This document shows, in pieces, positions 26,685 through 35,592 of a DNA stretch of 54,619 bases. The notes beneath the pieces are model-generated. The model was not told the DNA's origin. It saw only the letters and a program-made list of their open reading frames with translations, and did not search any database. The position numbers and the translations under genes were made by a program. How positions within the stretch are numbered: position 1 is the stretch's first letter; each line of letters starts with the position of its first letter. The stretch is from GCA-1730015 sp964550655 (GTDB lineage: Bacteria; Pseudomonadota; Gammaproteobacteria; Granulosicoccales; Granulosicoccaceae), in assembly GCA_964550655.1 (NCBI GenBank), contig CAZKAQ010000011.1:1-54619 (forward strand), in the 5' to 3' direction.

Positions 26685-27896
26685 ATGCTGGTAAAAGATC
26701 TGCAGACGTTTATAGTCGGCAACCCGCCGCCACACAAAGGCGGGCGGTACTTTATATTCATCAAGCTCACTACGGACGACGGTATTACCGGCATTGGTGA
26801 AGTCTACAACGCCACATTCGCGCCTACTGTCGTGAAGCACATGATTGATGATGTATTCGCCGCACACGTTGAAAACACAGACCCTTTTCAAATAGAAACG
26901 CTATGGCGCAATGTTTATGGCCGGGGTTACTCAATGCGACCGGATATCTCTTTACTTGGCGTACTGAGCGGGCTTGAAATAGCTCTGTGGGACATCATCG
27001 GTAAAGCCAGTGGCCAACCTGTATACAATTTACTCGGTGGTTGCGTACACGAAAAAATTCGAACCTATACCTACCTGTATCCACCGGATAACATCAGCGC
27101 AAACGAAGCGCATCCCGTCTACAGTGATCCTGATGTAGCGGCAGCGCGGGCGGTTGAATATGTTAAGCAAGGCTTTACCGCTGTGAAATTCGATCCCGCC
27201 GGTGCCTACACCACGTTCGATCCACATCAACCGGATCTCGAATCTATCAAGCGTAGTGAACGGTTTGTTAAAACTCTGCGCGAGGCAGTTGGCACTGATG
27301 CAGACCTCTTATTCGGCACTCACGGTCAGTTCACTACCGCAGGCGCGATCCGCATGGCAGCTGTACTCGAATCATCCGACCCCTTGTGGTTTGAAGAACC
27401 CGTGCCGCCGGAGCGCCCGGAAGAAATGGCGCGAGTGGCAAGACAAACCACTATTCCAATTGCTACCGGTGAACGCCTGACTACCAAGTACGAGTTTGCC
27501 AGACTACTCGAGCTGCAGGCGGCATCGATACTCCAGCCTGCTCTGGGACGAGTCGGTGGCATTTTGGAAGCAAAAAAAATCGCCGCACTGGCTGAAGCGA
27601 ACTACGCACAGATTGCCCCACACTTGTATTGCGGTCCGGTTGAAGGAGTTGCCAATATCCATCTCGCGGCATGTTGTGCAAATTTTCTTATACTCGAAAG
27701 CATCGAAGACTGGACCGGCTTCCACAATGACCTGTTGACTTCACCCATCAACTGGCAGGACGGCTATATTGCGCCGTCTACTGAACCAGGTCTGGGCATA
27801 GAGTTAAACGAAGAAGTCGCATTAAATAACCCTTACAAAGAAGATGCTCTGCACCTGCAACCGCAGGCAAAGCCATACTTGCCTTACTTCGATTAG
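26685..27896 (+). CDS. Enolase-superfamily enzyme (mandelate racemase / muconate lactonizing group)
   Basis: 403 residues. N-terminal capping domain to about 125, then a TIM barrel. Barrel motifs: AVKFDPAGAY with a Lys near residue 166, FGTHGQFT, WFEEPVPPE, ATGERLTTKYEF and the C-terminal His in QIAPHLYCGPV. Two acidic metal ligands (Glu in FEEP and GER) are evident; at the first ligand position, normally Asp as in IDFHGR, this protein has Gly (FGTHG), which may be a subgroup trait. Most members are sugar acid dehydratases or cycloisomerases; the exact substrate cannot be read. It starts 34 bp after the SCO gene but is functionally unrelated. Confidence 0.85.
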   Translation: MLVKDLQTFIVGNPPPHKGGRYFIFIKLTTDDGITGIGEVYNATFAPTVVKHMIDDVFAAHVENTDPFQIETLWRNVYGRGYSMRPDISLLGVLSGLEIALWDIIGKASGQPVYNLLGGCVHEKIRTYTYLYPPDNISANEAHPVYSDPDVAAARAVEYVKQGFTAVKFDPAGAYTTFDPHQPDLESIKRSERFVKTLREAVGTDADLLFGTHGQFTTAGAIRMAAVLESSDPLWFEEPVPPERPEEMARVARQTTIPIATGERLTTKYEFARLLELQAASILQPALGRVGGILEAKKIAALAEANYAQIAPHLYCGPVEGVANIHLAACCANFLILESIEDWTGFHNDLLTSPINWQDGYIAPSTEPGLGIELNEEVALNNPYKEDALHLQPQAKPYLPYFD

Positions 27897-28151
27897 CCGG
27901 CTGGCTGCACTGAGCCTTTAAAGCAACACACTAACTCCGCTTGTGTGTACATAACACGACCAAAAACCCACCTTAAGGCTAACAGGGCCGTGTCCGCAAT
28001 GATTAAGCGGTCAGCCGTGCGTAGTGCAAATCGCCTCACAAAAATCAGCCTATTACTAAAGTTAGTGGTCCTTAGTGCCAATACTAATGAGGCAGCCGCT
28101 CCTCCGTCGATGACTGCCCGTTTCTCAGGTACTAGTAAAAGGATCCTCCGC

Positions 28152-31100
28152 ATGCCAAGCCGTTTACGCTTTAGCAGTTGTTTAGCAGCCGTCGCACTCA
28201 GCATCGTCACGCTGAATCCCGTCTGGGCAGATGATACAGAAATATTTTTTCCCAATAATACAACTGTCAACACAGGTCAGCCCAATGTGTTGATCGTTCT
28301 CGACGGCTCAGGTTCAATGGATAACCTGGATGGTGGCAACACTACGCGTTTGGATCGTATGGTCAACGCAATGAATCAACTACTCGATACCTTACAGGGG
28401 ACGAACGTCGGGTTAATGCGATTCAGTCATGATGAAGGTGGAAGAATTCTTTTTCCGGTAATGGATCTCGACGAGCAAGTCTGTGGCTTCGGTCCATGTA
28501 TGTCAGTGCGGGATCATCTAAAAAAGCTTCTATCTGAATTTGAAGCAGCCGGCAGCACACCAACTATAAGTGCTCTACTTGAAGCTATCAATTACTTCGA
28601 CGGCAAGCCGGTTGAATTCGGTAAAAGACGCTCAGCAAATAACAGTAATAATTCACGATACAGTCGGGTTTCAAATCCATTGAGCTATACCGGTGGAAAG
28701 CCCAATATACCCAATGGCTGCGACCCGATAAACAACCCGAATAGCGCTAGTTGTCGACAAGAGACAATAACCGGTAATCCGGTGTACATCTCTCCGATTG
28801 AACATGAGTGCCAGGCTAATCATATTATTCTGTTGACAGATGGTGCTCCAAGAGGAACTTCAGGAATCGCCCAGGCCAAAACACTGGTCGGTGGATCATG
28901 CGCCATAACCCCCGGCATCGAAGATGGCCAGTGCGGTCCAGAACTGGCTGCTTATATGGCGTCGCAAAAGAACATCATCACACATACCATCGGCTTCAAT
29001 TTCAGTTCGCCATGGCTGGAAACAGTTGCGGACGCATCAATAGGACCCAGATCACAAGGGACCAGCCACGAGGCAAGATCAGCTGACGATCTGGTCACAA
29101 CACTTAACGCAATCTTTGGCCAGGTCGAAGAAATTGACACTACCTTTGTTGCACCAGGTGCAACTATTGATCAATTTACACGGCTGTCTCACCGGGAAGA
29201 TGTCTACCTTGCGATGTTTCAACCAAGTGCACGCGCCGGCTGGCAGGGCAACCTGAAGAGATACTCCTTAAGAGGCACTCCGCCTGCATTACGGGATCAG
29301 AATGACCAGCTGGCTATAGATCCGCAAACCGGTACGTTTGTGCCAACAGCACGAAGTTTTTGGTCGAATTCAATAGACGGCGCTGAAGTCACTGAAGGTG
29401 GTGCAGCGAATCAGTTGCTCTTCGACGGCAGCAACTTTAACAACCGGAACATTGTTACTCGCTTTGCCGGTGAAGACTTTCTGATGGGTTTGGAAAATCG
29501 GATATCAGTGGGCAATAAAAATATTACAACGGCTGATGTTGGTGGTGCAGTAGATGCCGACGAGAAAGACGACATTATCCAATGGCTACGCGGTGTGGAT
29601 GTCAGAGACGACGATCAAGACAACTCCACAACTGATGCACGCCAGTTCATGGGGGATCCACTGCATTCACGGCCAGTGATTATCGACTACGGCACTCCGG
29701 CTGCACCGGAATCAGTCACGTTTGTCGGTACTAACGAAGGTTTTCTGCATGCAATCGATGCAGAAACTGGCAGAGAGATGTACGCCTATATGCCACTTGA
29801 GCTGATGGGCAATTTAAAATCGCTTTACGACAACAACTATACATCTCCTGAAGACAGACCCTACGGTGTAGATGGTGACCTGGTAGTCAGGCGACAGGAT
29901 TTAAATACCAATGGTGTTATCGACGGTTCAGACAAAGCTCACATCTATACCGGTTTGCGTCGTGGTGGCAGAAACTACTATGCACTGGATGTCAGTAATA
30001 AAAACGATCCGGTGTTTGAATGGCAGATTGAAGGCGGCACCGGATACGCCACTGAACTGGGTGAAACCTGGTCAAAGTTAACCATGGCAAAAATCAGAGT
30101 TGGCAACTTAATAAGACAAGTTGCTATCTTTGGTGGTGGTTACGATAACGATCAGGACGATCACTATACAAGAACACCGGATGGCGTTGGCAGAGCGATT
30201 TACATTGTTGATATCGACACCAGCGAACTGCTGTGGGCAGGTAGTATTAATACCGCTGGCAGCAACAAAATAGAGCATTTTCCAGATATGGAATACAGCT
30301 TTCCGTCAAATGTAAAGGTTGTAGCGCTGGGTGAAGAGAGTCTGGCGACACAGTTTTACATTGGCGATATGGGTGGCCGCATCTGGCGCTTTGACATCAA
30401 CAATGGCGAAGCAGCAGGCGATAAGCTGGTCGATGGTGGCATCATCGCCGACTTCGCAGCAGACAACAGCGCCGCTGATGCCCGCCGGTTTTATCATGAG
30501 CCGGATCTTTCTTTGTCCATGGTTGACGGCAAGAGAGTGATCAACATTGCCATTGGTTCGGGTTTTCAGGCGCACCCGCTTGACGAGATTATCGAAGACA
30601 AATTTTTCTTAGTCCGCTACTCATACGAAGATACCGGTAACTATGGTATTCAGAACGGTAAGGGCGGCTATCGTCCAATCGAACTGAACGACCTGTTTGA
30701 TACCACCGACAACCTGATCCAGGAAGGCACACCGAAGCAACAGGAGGCAGCCAGAATGGCACTGGACGCCGCACAAGGGTGGCGTATTGATCTGGATTCT
30801 CCCGGTGAAAAAATCCTTGGTCAGTCCAGCACAATTAACAACGTCATCCGTTTTATCAGTTATGTGCCGAATACCGGAACCGACATCTGCCTGCCGGATA
30901 TTGGAAGCAGCAGGTTTTATCAGGTGAATCTTGAGGATGGCAGTTCGACCACTGACAACCCCGCCGATACCCGCTCGGGCAATAAACGTCGCTACCTGGA
31001 CATACCCGGCGGCGGAATCGCCCCGCCGATACAGACGTTGTTTGTTCCGAATAAGGATGGCACAAAGGTAGTACCGTCCGCGGTTTCCGGTCCGCAGGTA

Positions 31101-31163
31101 CTTTGGGAAGGTGACTCGAACAACTTATTGCAGCGCTTGTACTGGTCTGAGTCACCACAGTAA
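28152..31163 (+). CDS. pilY1: PilY1-like type IV pilus adhesin/tip protein
   Basis: 1003 residues from ATG 28152, which follows AAGGATC and opens a signal peptide ending near PVWA; the upstream in-frame stretch to 27945 is not signal-like. N-terminal VWA domain with MIDAS LDGSGSM near residue 50, and the C-terminal PilY1 beta-propeller from about 500. The calcium loop DLNTNGVID near 582 precedes GLRRGGRNYYALDVS, the PilY1 hallmark. Role: mechanosensing tip adhesin and regulator of pilus retraction. The usual neighbours pilV, pilW, pilX and pilE are absent from this window. Confidence 0.9.
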   Translation: MPSRLRFSSCLAAVALSIVTLNPVWADDTEIFFPNNTTVNTGQPNVLIVLDGSGSMDNLDGGNTTRLDRMVNAMNQLLDTLQGTNVGLMRFSHDEGGRILFPVMDLDEQVCGFGPCMSVRDHLKKLLSEFEAAGSTPTISALLEAINYFDGKPVEFGKRRSANNSNNSRYSRVSNPLSYTGGKPNIPNGCDPINNPNSASCRQETITGNPVYISPIEHECQANHIILLTDGAPRGTSGIAQAKTLVGGSCAITPGIEDGQCGPELAAYMASQKNIITHTIGFNFSSPWLETVADASIGPRSQGTSHEARSADDLVTTLNAIFGQVEEIDTTFVAPGATIDQFTRLSHREDVYLAMFQPSARAGWQGNLKRYSLRGTPPALRDQNDQLAIDPQTGTFVPTARSFWSNSIDGAEVTEGGAANQLLFDGSNFNNRNIVTRFAGEDFLMGLENRISVGNKNITTADVGGAVDADEKDDIIQWLRGVDVRDDDQDNSTTDARQFMGDPLHSRPVIIDYGTPAAPESVTFVGTNEGFLHAIDAETGREMYAYMPLELMGNLKSLYDNNYTSPEDRPYGVDGDLVVRRQDLNTNGVIDGSDKAHIYTGLRRGGRNYYALDVSNKNDPVFEWQIEGGTGYATELGETWSKLTMAKIRVGNLIRQVAIFGGGYDNDQDDHYTRTPDGVGRAIYIVDIDTSELLWAGSINTAGSNKIEHFPDMEYSFPSNVKVVALGEESLATQFYIGDMGGRIWRFDINNGEAAGDKLVDGGIIADFAADNSAADARRFYHEPDLSLSMVDGKRVINIAIGSGFQAHPLDEIIEDKFFLVRYSYEDTGNYGIQNGKGGYRPIELNDLFDTTDNLIQEGTPKQQEAARMALDAAQGWRIDLDSPGEKILGQSSTINNVIRFISYVPNTGTDICLPDIGSSRFYQVNLEDGSSTTDNPADTRSGNKRRYLDIPGGGIAPPIQTLFVPNKDGTKVVPSAVSGPQVLWEGDSNNLLQRLYWSESPQ

Positions 31164-31193
31164 GGCCGAGCCACGTAAATACGATATGAATAT

Positions 31194-31218
31194 ACCCCCG
31201 GTCGTGTCGACCGGGGGT
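31194..31218. terminator. Strong hairpin between convergent genes
   Basis: Perfect 11-bp stem ACCCCCGGTCG / CGACCGGGGGT with loop TGT, between the converging pilY1 and TOPRIM genes. No T-tract on either side; very stable in either transcript. Confidence 0.6.
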
Positions 31219-31258
31219 CCTCTGACCAACTTTGGAAACTCTCGTTTCCAGTCACACA

Positions 31259-31900
31259 TTAAAGCAGCGCTTTACATAATTCTCTGCAGTCGTTTAACGA
31301 CAAATTCCAGCGTGACGGGTAATCCTGCGCAAGAAGCTGCAATCTGTGATTTGTATCAAGACTCGCAATGCCTTTATAGCGACGCTTTTCAATAGCCTGG
31401 TTTCCACTACCGGTTAATTCAGCGTACACCGTTTCTGCATGTTGTTCAGAGTAAGCCACAGCCATACACGTTTCAAAACGATAAAAACCATAAAGTGGTG
31501 CTCTAACCAGATATAACCTTTCCTGCCTGACTAAATCAGGTAGTTGCTGCAGCATAAACATGACAAGCAAAATACTGGCATGAACTCCATCGGCGTCGGG
31601 ATCAGCGAGAATGATAATTCGCCGATAACGACAACCATCCATCCGGGCTTCAGCCAGCCTCTGAGGGTGCAGGCTTTGCAGCAGATCGGCAATATTCGGG
31701 TGTGACAGAAGACGCTCTGCAGAAGTACGATTCGCATTCGGTATCTTGCCCTGCATTGGCAGCACGGCATGCAGTTGTCTGTTTCTTACCGATTTAATCG
31801 CATTGGCAGCACTCAGGCCTTCTACGACAATGAGCTCGTTGTCTTTTTTATCAAGGCAATCGATTAGCGACGTTGAGGTCAAAGCCGGTTTTGTGGTCAC
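31259..31900 (-). CDS. Orphan TOPRIM domain protein related to GyrB/ParE C-terminal region
   Basis: 213 residues from GTG. The whole protein aligns to the TOPRIM and tail part of type IIA topoisomerase B subunits: IVVEGLSAANAIKSVRNRQ (Glu27), AVLPMQGKIPNA, ILADPDADGVHASIL (Asp100, 102, 104), LVRAPLYGF and RRYKGIASL. All acidic catalytic positions of TOPRIM remain, yet the ATPase and transducer domains are missing and no ParC/GyrA partner lies nearby. Because it has a proper start and a full conserved tail, I read it as a stand-alone gene rather than a fragment. Possible roles include a TOPRIM nuclease-like enzyme, a topoisomerase modulator, or a decayed paralogue. It lies 64 bp downstream of a ProQ-like gene on the same strand. 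Confidence 0.8.
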   Translation of the reverse strand: MTTKPALTSTSLIDCLDKKDNELIVVEGLSAANAIKSVRNRQLHAVLPMQGKIPNANRTSAERLLSHPNIADLLQSLHPQRLAEARMDGCRYRRIIILADPDADGVHASILLVMFMLQQLPDLVRQERLYLVRAPLYGFYRFETCMAVAYSEQHAETVYAELTGSGNQAIEKRRYKGIASLDTNHRLQLLAQDYPSRWNLSLNDCRELCKALL

Positions 31901-31964
31901 ATGCAGTTGCTACCAATAAATTCTTACAGCCGGTCATAGACTGAAGTACCACTCAAACAGCGAG

Positions 31965-32480
31965 TTAACCCGTAAGCTCGGCTGTTCGCTCAGCTTCGGG
32001 TTTTACTAATTTACGTTTCGCTGGTTTGTATTTGATCACAGGCCCGGCGCCAGCAGAACGAATGTCCGGCTTGTTTTTCGGGTTGTCTTTTACAAGTGAT
32101 GGTTTAGATTTTTGTTGAGCTCCACGACGGGCTTCTTTTCGAATTCTCTGAGCTTCTTTCTGCTTTGCTCTCAATGCAGATATTGCCCATTCACGATGCT
32201 CGCCCGATACCTCACCGACACTTTCGCCTTTAAGGTTATAGCGCTGCTTGTGCTTGGTTAAGCCATAGAGATAACCGTAACTCGTGGTATGACGTTTTAG
32301 TACTTCACGCAAAACACGAGTTGAAAGCTGCACATTTTCATCACGATGCGCAAGTATTTCTTTATGCACTTGCAGAGCCAGGGGACGAAGGTCGGGGCCT
32401 CGAGCAAAAGATTCCGGCCAACGTTTGATAAGCCAGCGCTGCACATCTTTTACCTTTGCTGACGACCATTTCTTATTCAT
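31965..32480 (-). CDS. proQ: ProQ/FinO-domain RNA chaperone
   Basis: 171 residues. The ProQ/FinO domain covers about residues 10-100: VQRWLIKRWPESFARG, RPLALQVHKEILAH and LKRHTTSYGYLYGL are the usual ordered helices and basic face. A Lys/Arg-rich linker and C-terminal tail (KQKEAQRIRKEARRGAQQK and on) follow. The family binds structured small RNAs and mRNA 3' ends. It seems to head a two-gene unit with the TOPRIM protein. Whether this is the main chromosomal ProQ or a paralogue cannot be determined from the window. Confidence 0.87.
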   Translation of the reverse strand: MNKKWSSAKVKDVQRWLIKRWPESFARGPDLRPLALQVHKEILAHRDENVQLSTRVLREVLKRHTTSYGYLYGLTKHKQRYNLKGESVGEVSGEHREWAISALRAKQKEAQRIRKEARRGAQQKSKPSLVKDNPKNKPDIRSAGAGPVIKYKPAKRKLVKPEAERTAELTG

Positions 32481-32822
32481 CGTTGTTTTTCACAGTTCTC
32501 ATTGGTAACTGGTTTATCGGGTCATGTAGGAGCGCAATTGAAAATAGAATGTTTCTACAAAGACGCCATTTTGTATCTAATAACTTACACTTAAAATAGA
32601 GCTTTTGAATCTGAAAACAAGGGTATAAAATAACCAGCGAAAACAAAAACCAAGTCTCACTTCTGTTACTTGCCATTGCAAACCAACTCGTACTTCTGCC
32701 GGTAGCCGGCGCTGAATAATGTCAGAAACCATTGTTCAAATACCTCGACTCCGGCACTGATTCAGAACCAAACTCCTATATCCTAACGCACTTAAAGATT
32801 TACGTGCAGTTTGAGTAACAAG
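32481..32822. other. Divergent intergenic region proQ / mepK
   Basis: About 340 bp between divergent genes. No ORF with family resemblance and no strong hairpin were seen. It should contain the promoters of both genes, but I cannot place them with confidence. Confidence 0.5.
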
Positions 32823-33383
32823 ATGATACCTAATAACGCAGTAAGATTTAACCCAAAACGCCGATCGGCATTGTTTGCAGCTCTCAGTATCCCGTTTTTT
32901 CCTTTCGAAAATGTCATAGCCGGTAACAACAGTTACCCTGAGTTATCGCTGTCTTTATACAATATACATACGACTGAGACCTTCAACGGTGTTTTCTGGT
33001 CAGCTGGTGCTTATAACACCGACGCTCTGGAACAAATCAATCAGTTGCTTCGTGATCACCGTACCAATGCCGTTATACAGATCGATCCACGACTGTTATC
33101 AGTGCTTTATCTGGTCAGCAACAAACTCGGTAAGCCAAAGCAACCTTTCAGTGTGATCTCGGGCTATCGTTCAGCAGAGACAAATCGCAAACTCGCACTA
33201 AAAAATGCCAGGGTGGCGAAAAACAGCTACCACATAAAAGGCCGCGCAATAGACATACGCCTGCCCGGTACAGATACCAAACAAATTCAAAGAGCGGGAA
33301 TGGCTCTGCGAGTAGGAGGCGTAGGATATTATCAAAAGTCCGACTTTGTTCATCTTGATACCGGCCCTCATCGATCCTGGTAG
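32823..33383 (+). CDS. MepK/YcbK-like murein endopeptidase (DUF882, M15 family)
   Basis: 186 residues from ATG 32823 (TTG 32811 is an alternative). The N terminus, KRRSALFAALSIPFF, resembles a Tat signal, matching the twin-arginine leader of E. coli YcbK. The peptidase domain shows SGYRSAETN, SYHIKGRAIDIRLPG (zinc His and Asp) and VHLDTGPHRSW (zinc His). The family cleaves peptidoglycan cross-links (MepK cleaves 3-3 mDAP links). It converges with the next gene with only 19 bp between. Confidence 0.9.
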   Translation: MIPNNAVRFNPKRRSALFAALSIPFFPFENVIAGNNSYPELSLSLYNIHTTETFNGVFWSAGAYNTDALEQINQLLRDHRTNAVIQIDPRLLSVLYLVSNKLGKPKQPFSVISGYRSAETNRKLALKNARVAKNSYHIKGRAIDIRLPGTDTKQIQRAGMALRVGGVGYYQKSDFVHLDTGPHRSW

Positions 33384-33402
33384 CGCTGCACAACCAGGCG
33401 GG

Positions 33403-34728
33403 TTACAGAAACCGTTCAATCGTGAATAAAAAAAACACTGCGACGCCATACATCACCAGTACATAAGGCCAGTTGCGCAAAGCCCCCTGCCAGCTCGGTA
33501 TACCGTAGCGCCCCTGGAACACAAGATGGGTCCCTGACAACGGACTGGCACAGGTACCGAGCCCCCACGCTAACAGATAACATACAGCAAGAAGATCCGG
33601 CGCCGGGCTTAAGGTCATCACTAATGGTGTCGCCGCGGAGATTGTCACTACCGGATGCAGGCCCGCAACCGCCAAAAGAATCATCACGCCCAGCAACAGT
33701 GATGCAGATGATGCAGTAAAGCCGGATAGTGTCGGCAGGAAACCATCATTGATAGTAGTGACAAGCCCTGCCGCTAACACACCCGCTGCAAGAAACAACT
33801 GTAGTTCATTGATCATTGTCGGCAGACCTTCAACGACAAAGCTCGAAAGTGTTCGAGTAGCATTCAAACCCTGACGAATAAACAGCACCACCGCAGACAG
33901 GCTCAGCGCCGATATCGAAATACGTGTCAACACCGACCACTCGGGAAATAGTCTGGTAAGTATTAGAATCATGGCGGCCAGTGCCGCTGGTATCCAGAGA
34001 TTATAAAAATTAACCGGATAGCCTTTGAAATCCTTAATCTGCTGCCAGTAGCGTATTCTTACTTCCAGCAATACAACGAGAAAACTCAGTACCGCAAACG
34101 GAAAGCACACAAGAATAACAAAGCTTATGCGCATCTGTGGAACATTAATTAACACAGCTGCCATACCGGCAAAAAATGGCGACCAGGTGGCCGTTGAGGT
34201 AAAGATGCGGGTGATAGACTGCGACGCAAGCCGTCCCAGCGCTCCGTGCTTATGCAGCAGGTCTGCAAATAATATCGGCGCAGAGATATTGATCACCGAA
34301 CCAAATAAACTGACACCTGCCAGAGTTTTAACAAAGGCCGGGAAGCCGGACGGCAGATGCACTGGCTGCATTTTATCGGTCGATAATGCGATCAGCCGCA
34401 GAAAGCCGACTGACGCAAGCATGGTTACCAGTCCGGTGTTGCTGCTAATTGCCTGCGTCCATGGCGCGCTGCCATCACGCAATTGACCGGCTACGAGCAA
34501 AAGCATACCAACGATAGCAATTAAAGCAGTTTGGTATCGCTGGGCCTTTTTTACATCGATAAATAACAAACAGACCGCGAACCAGCCGACAACCCCTGCA
34601 AACCAGGCGAAATTTACATAGCCTGTTATATCGCTAACAAGCGTTAGCGCCATCATCACTGTAATCAGCAAACCACCAGCTGCGGCCCTCACCTCAACCT
34701 TCAATTGAGCCCACACCTCAGCGAGCAC
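33403..34728 (-). CDS. Polytopic membrane protein, probable ion-transporter superfamily carrier
   Basis: 441 residues with about 11-12 hydrophobic segments. Two segments near the C terminus resemble the re-entrant regions of the IT superfamily (ArsB/DASS/NhaD-like): LHPVVTISAATPLV and LGTCASPLSGTHLVFQG. The mirrored segment in the N-terminal half, SVINISAPILFADLL, suggests an inverted repeat fold. Substrate unknown; candidates are anions, dicarboxylates or sodium antiport. Tentative family only. Confidence 0.6.
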   Translation of the reverse strand: MLAEVWAQLKVEVRAAAGGLLITVMMALTLVSDITGYVNFAWFAGVVGWFAVCLLFIDVKKAQRYQTALIAIVGMLLLVAGQLRDGSAPWTQAISSNTGLVTMLASVGFLRLIALSTDKMQPVHLPSGFPAFVKTLAGVSLFGSVINISAPILFADLLHKHGALGRLASQSITRIFTSTATWSPFFAGMAAVLINVPQMRISFVILVCFPFAVLSFLVVLLEVRIRYWQQIKDFKGYPVNFYNLWIPAALAAMILILTRLFPEWSVLTRISISALSLSAVVLFIRQGLNATRTLSSFVVEGLPTMINELQLFLAAGVLAAGLVTTINDGFLPTLSGFTASSASLLLGVMILLAVAGLHPVVTISAATPLVMTLSPAPDLLAVCYLLAWGLGTCASPLSGTHLVFQGRYGIPSWQGALRNWPYVLVMYGVAVFFLFTIERFL

Positions 34729-34754
34729 AATTCATACGGACACACAGGTTTGTT

Positions 34755-35474
34755 TCAAACGTACACGGCAGAGTATTGAGATTTAATGGCGTTGTAATCG
34801 CGCACTAATTCGTCAACAACGTCCTGCTGATATTCGCGCAATCCACCCAACAACATGTTTTTACAGCCGGTGCCAACGACTTTGCCATCGCTGACAATAT
34901 TGAAGTTCAGTGTCACCTCGCCTTTTTTACCGTCAGTTTTTAAGCTCGATTCTGCAAACGCAAGTTCAAAGTCTTTACAGTCAGTTTGTTGCAGTTCAAT
35001 TGACATGCTCTTGTAGATTACTAACGGCCGTGCATGATTGATCATAACCTGATGTTTTTTCATTAGTTCAACCAACAGAAATGGAAACGTCTGGCCTGAA
35101 AATTTTACGTAAGCTGCAATCAACGCCTGATTAGCTGAAGCAGACTCTACCGTGGCACCACTAAAACTGACGTCGAGATAACACTTATCGGTGTTGTCTG
35201 TCATCCGCAAGGTGTTTTTATCCAGTTGCATTTCAAGCGAGACGCGATCATCGACCATCTGCTGAAATTCAAAATCCATTGACGCACGAGCGTGAAATTG
35301 ATCGAGCACCACCGCGAACAGCAAATCCCCCGGTACACAAAAACGACGAGCATCGGGATTATGAATCGGGTTAAAGTCACCGGCGATTTCTTTAGCGAAT
35401 GCACTGGCCGCATCACGCGTGAAAGTCAGGGCGTCTTTGTTGGCAGAAAGCTGGTAGTAATCGTCGACCTTCAC
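34755..35474 (-). CDS. DUF3581 family protein with MaoC/hotdog-like signature
   Basis: 239 residues from GTG 35474, chosen because GAGGAG sits six bases upstream and because family members start at this point; the open frame to 35558 would add 28 residues. Residues 30-50 read IAGDFNPIHNPDARRF, which matches the hydratase 2 / MaoC pattern G-D-x-N-P-[LIV]-H with Asp33 and His38 retained. The rest fits a double hotdog fold by length. Function of DUF3581 proteins is not established. Expressed apart from hmgA, 118 bp away on the same strand. Confidence 0.8.
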   Translation of the reverse strand: MKVDDYYQLSANKDALTFTRDAASAFAKEIAGDFNPIHNPDARRFCVPGDLLFAVVLDQFHARASMDFEFQQMVDDRVSLEMQLDKNTLRMTDNTDKCYLDVSFSGATVESASANQALIAAYVKFSGQTFPFLLVELMKKHQVMINHARPLVIYKSMSIELQQTDCKDFELAFAESSLKTDGKKGEVTLNFNIVSDGKVVGTGCKNMLLGGLREYQQDVVDELVRDYNAIKSQYSAVYV

Positions 35475-35592
35475 AGGTGACTCCTCGGTCTGATTTTTCG
35501 ATTTAGCTATCCAAGTATAGCCTGACCCGCATACAGAAATCTCTGTAGAGATAAACAAGCACTTTTTCTACACCTTAGCGATACATTCTGCT

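Noticed and set aside
27945..28151. 69-residue N-terminal extension of PilY1
   Set aside because: It precedes a canonical signal peptide and would prevent export. ATG 28152 fits better.
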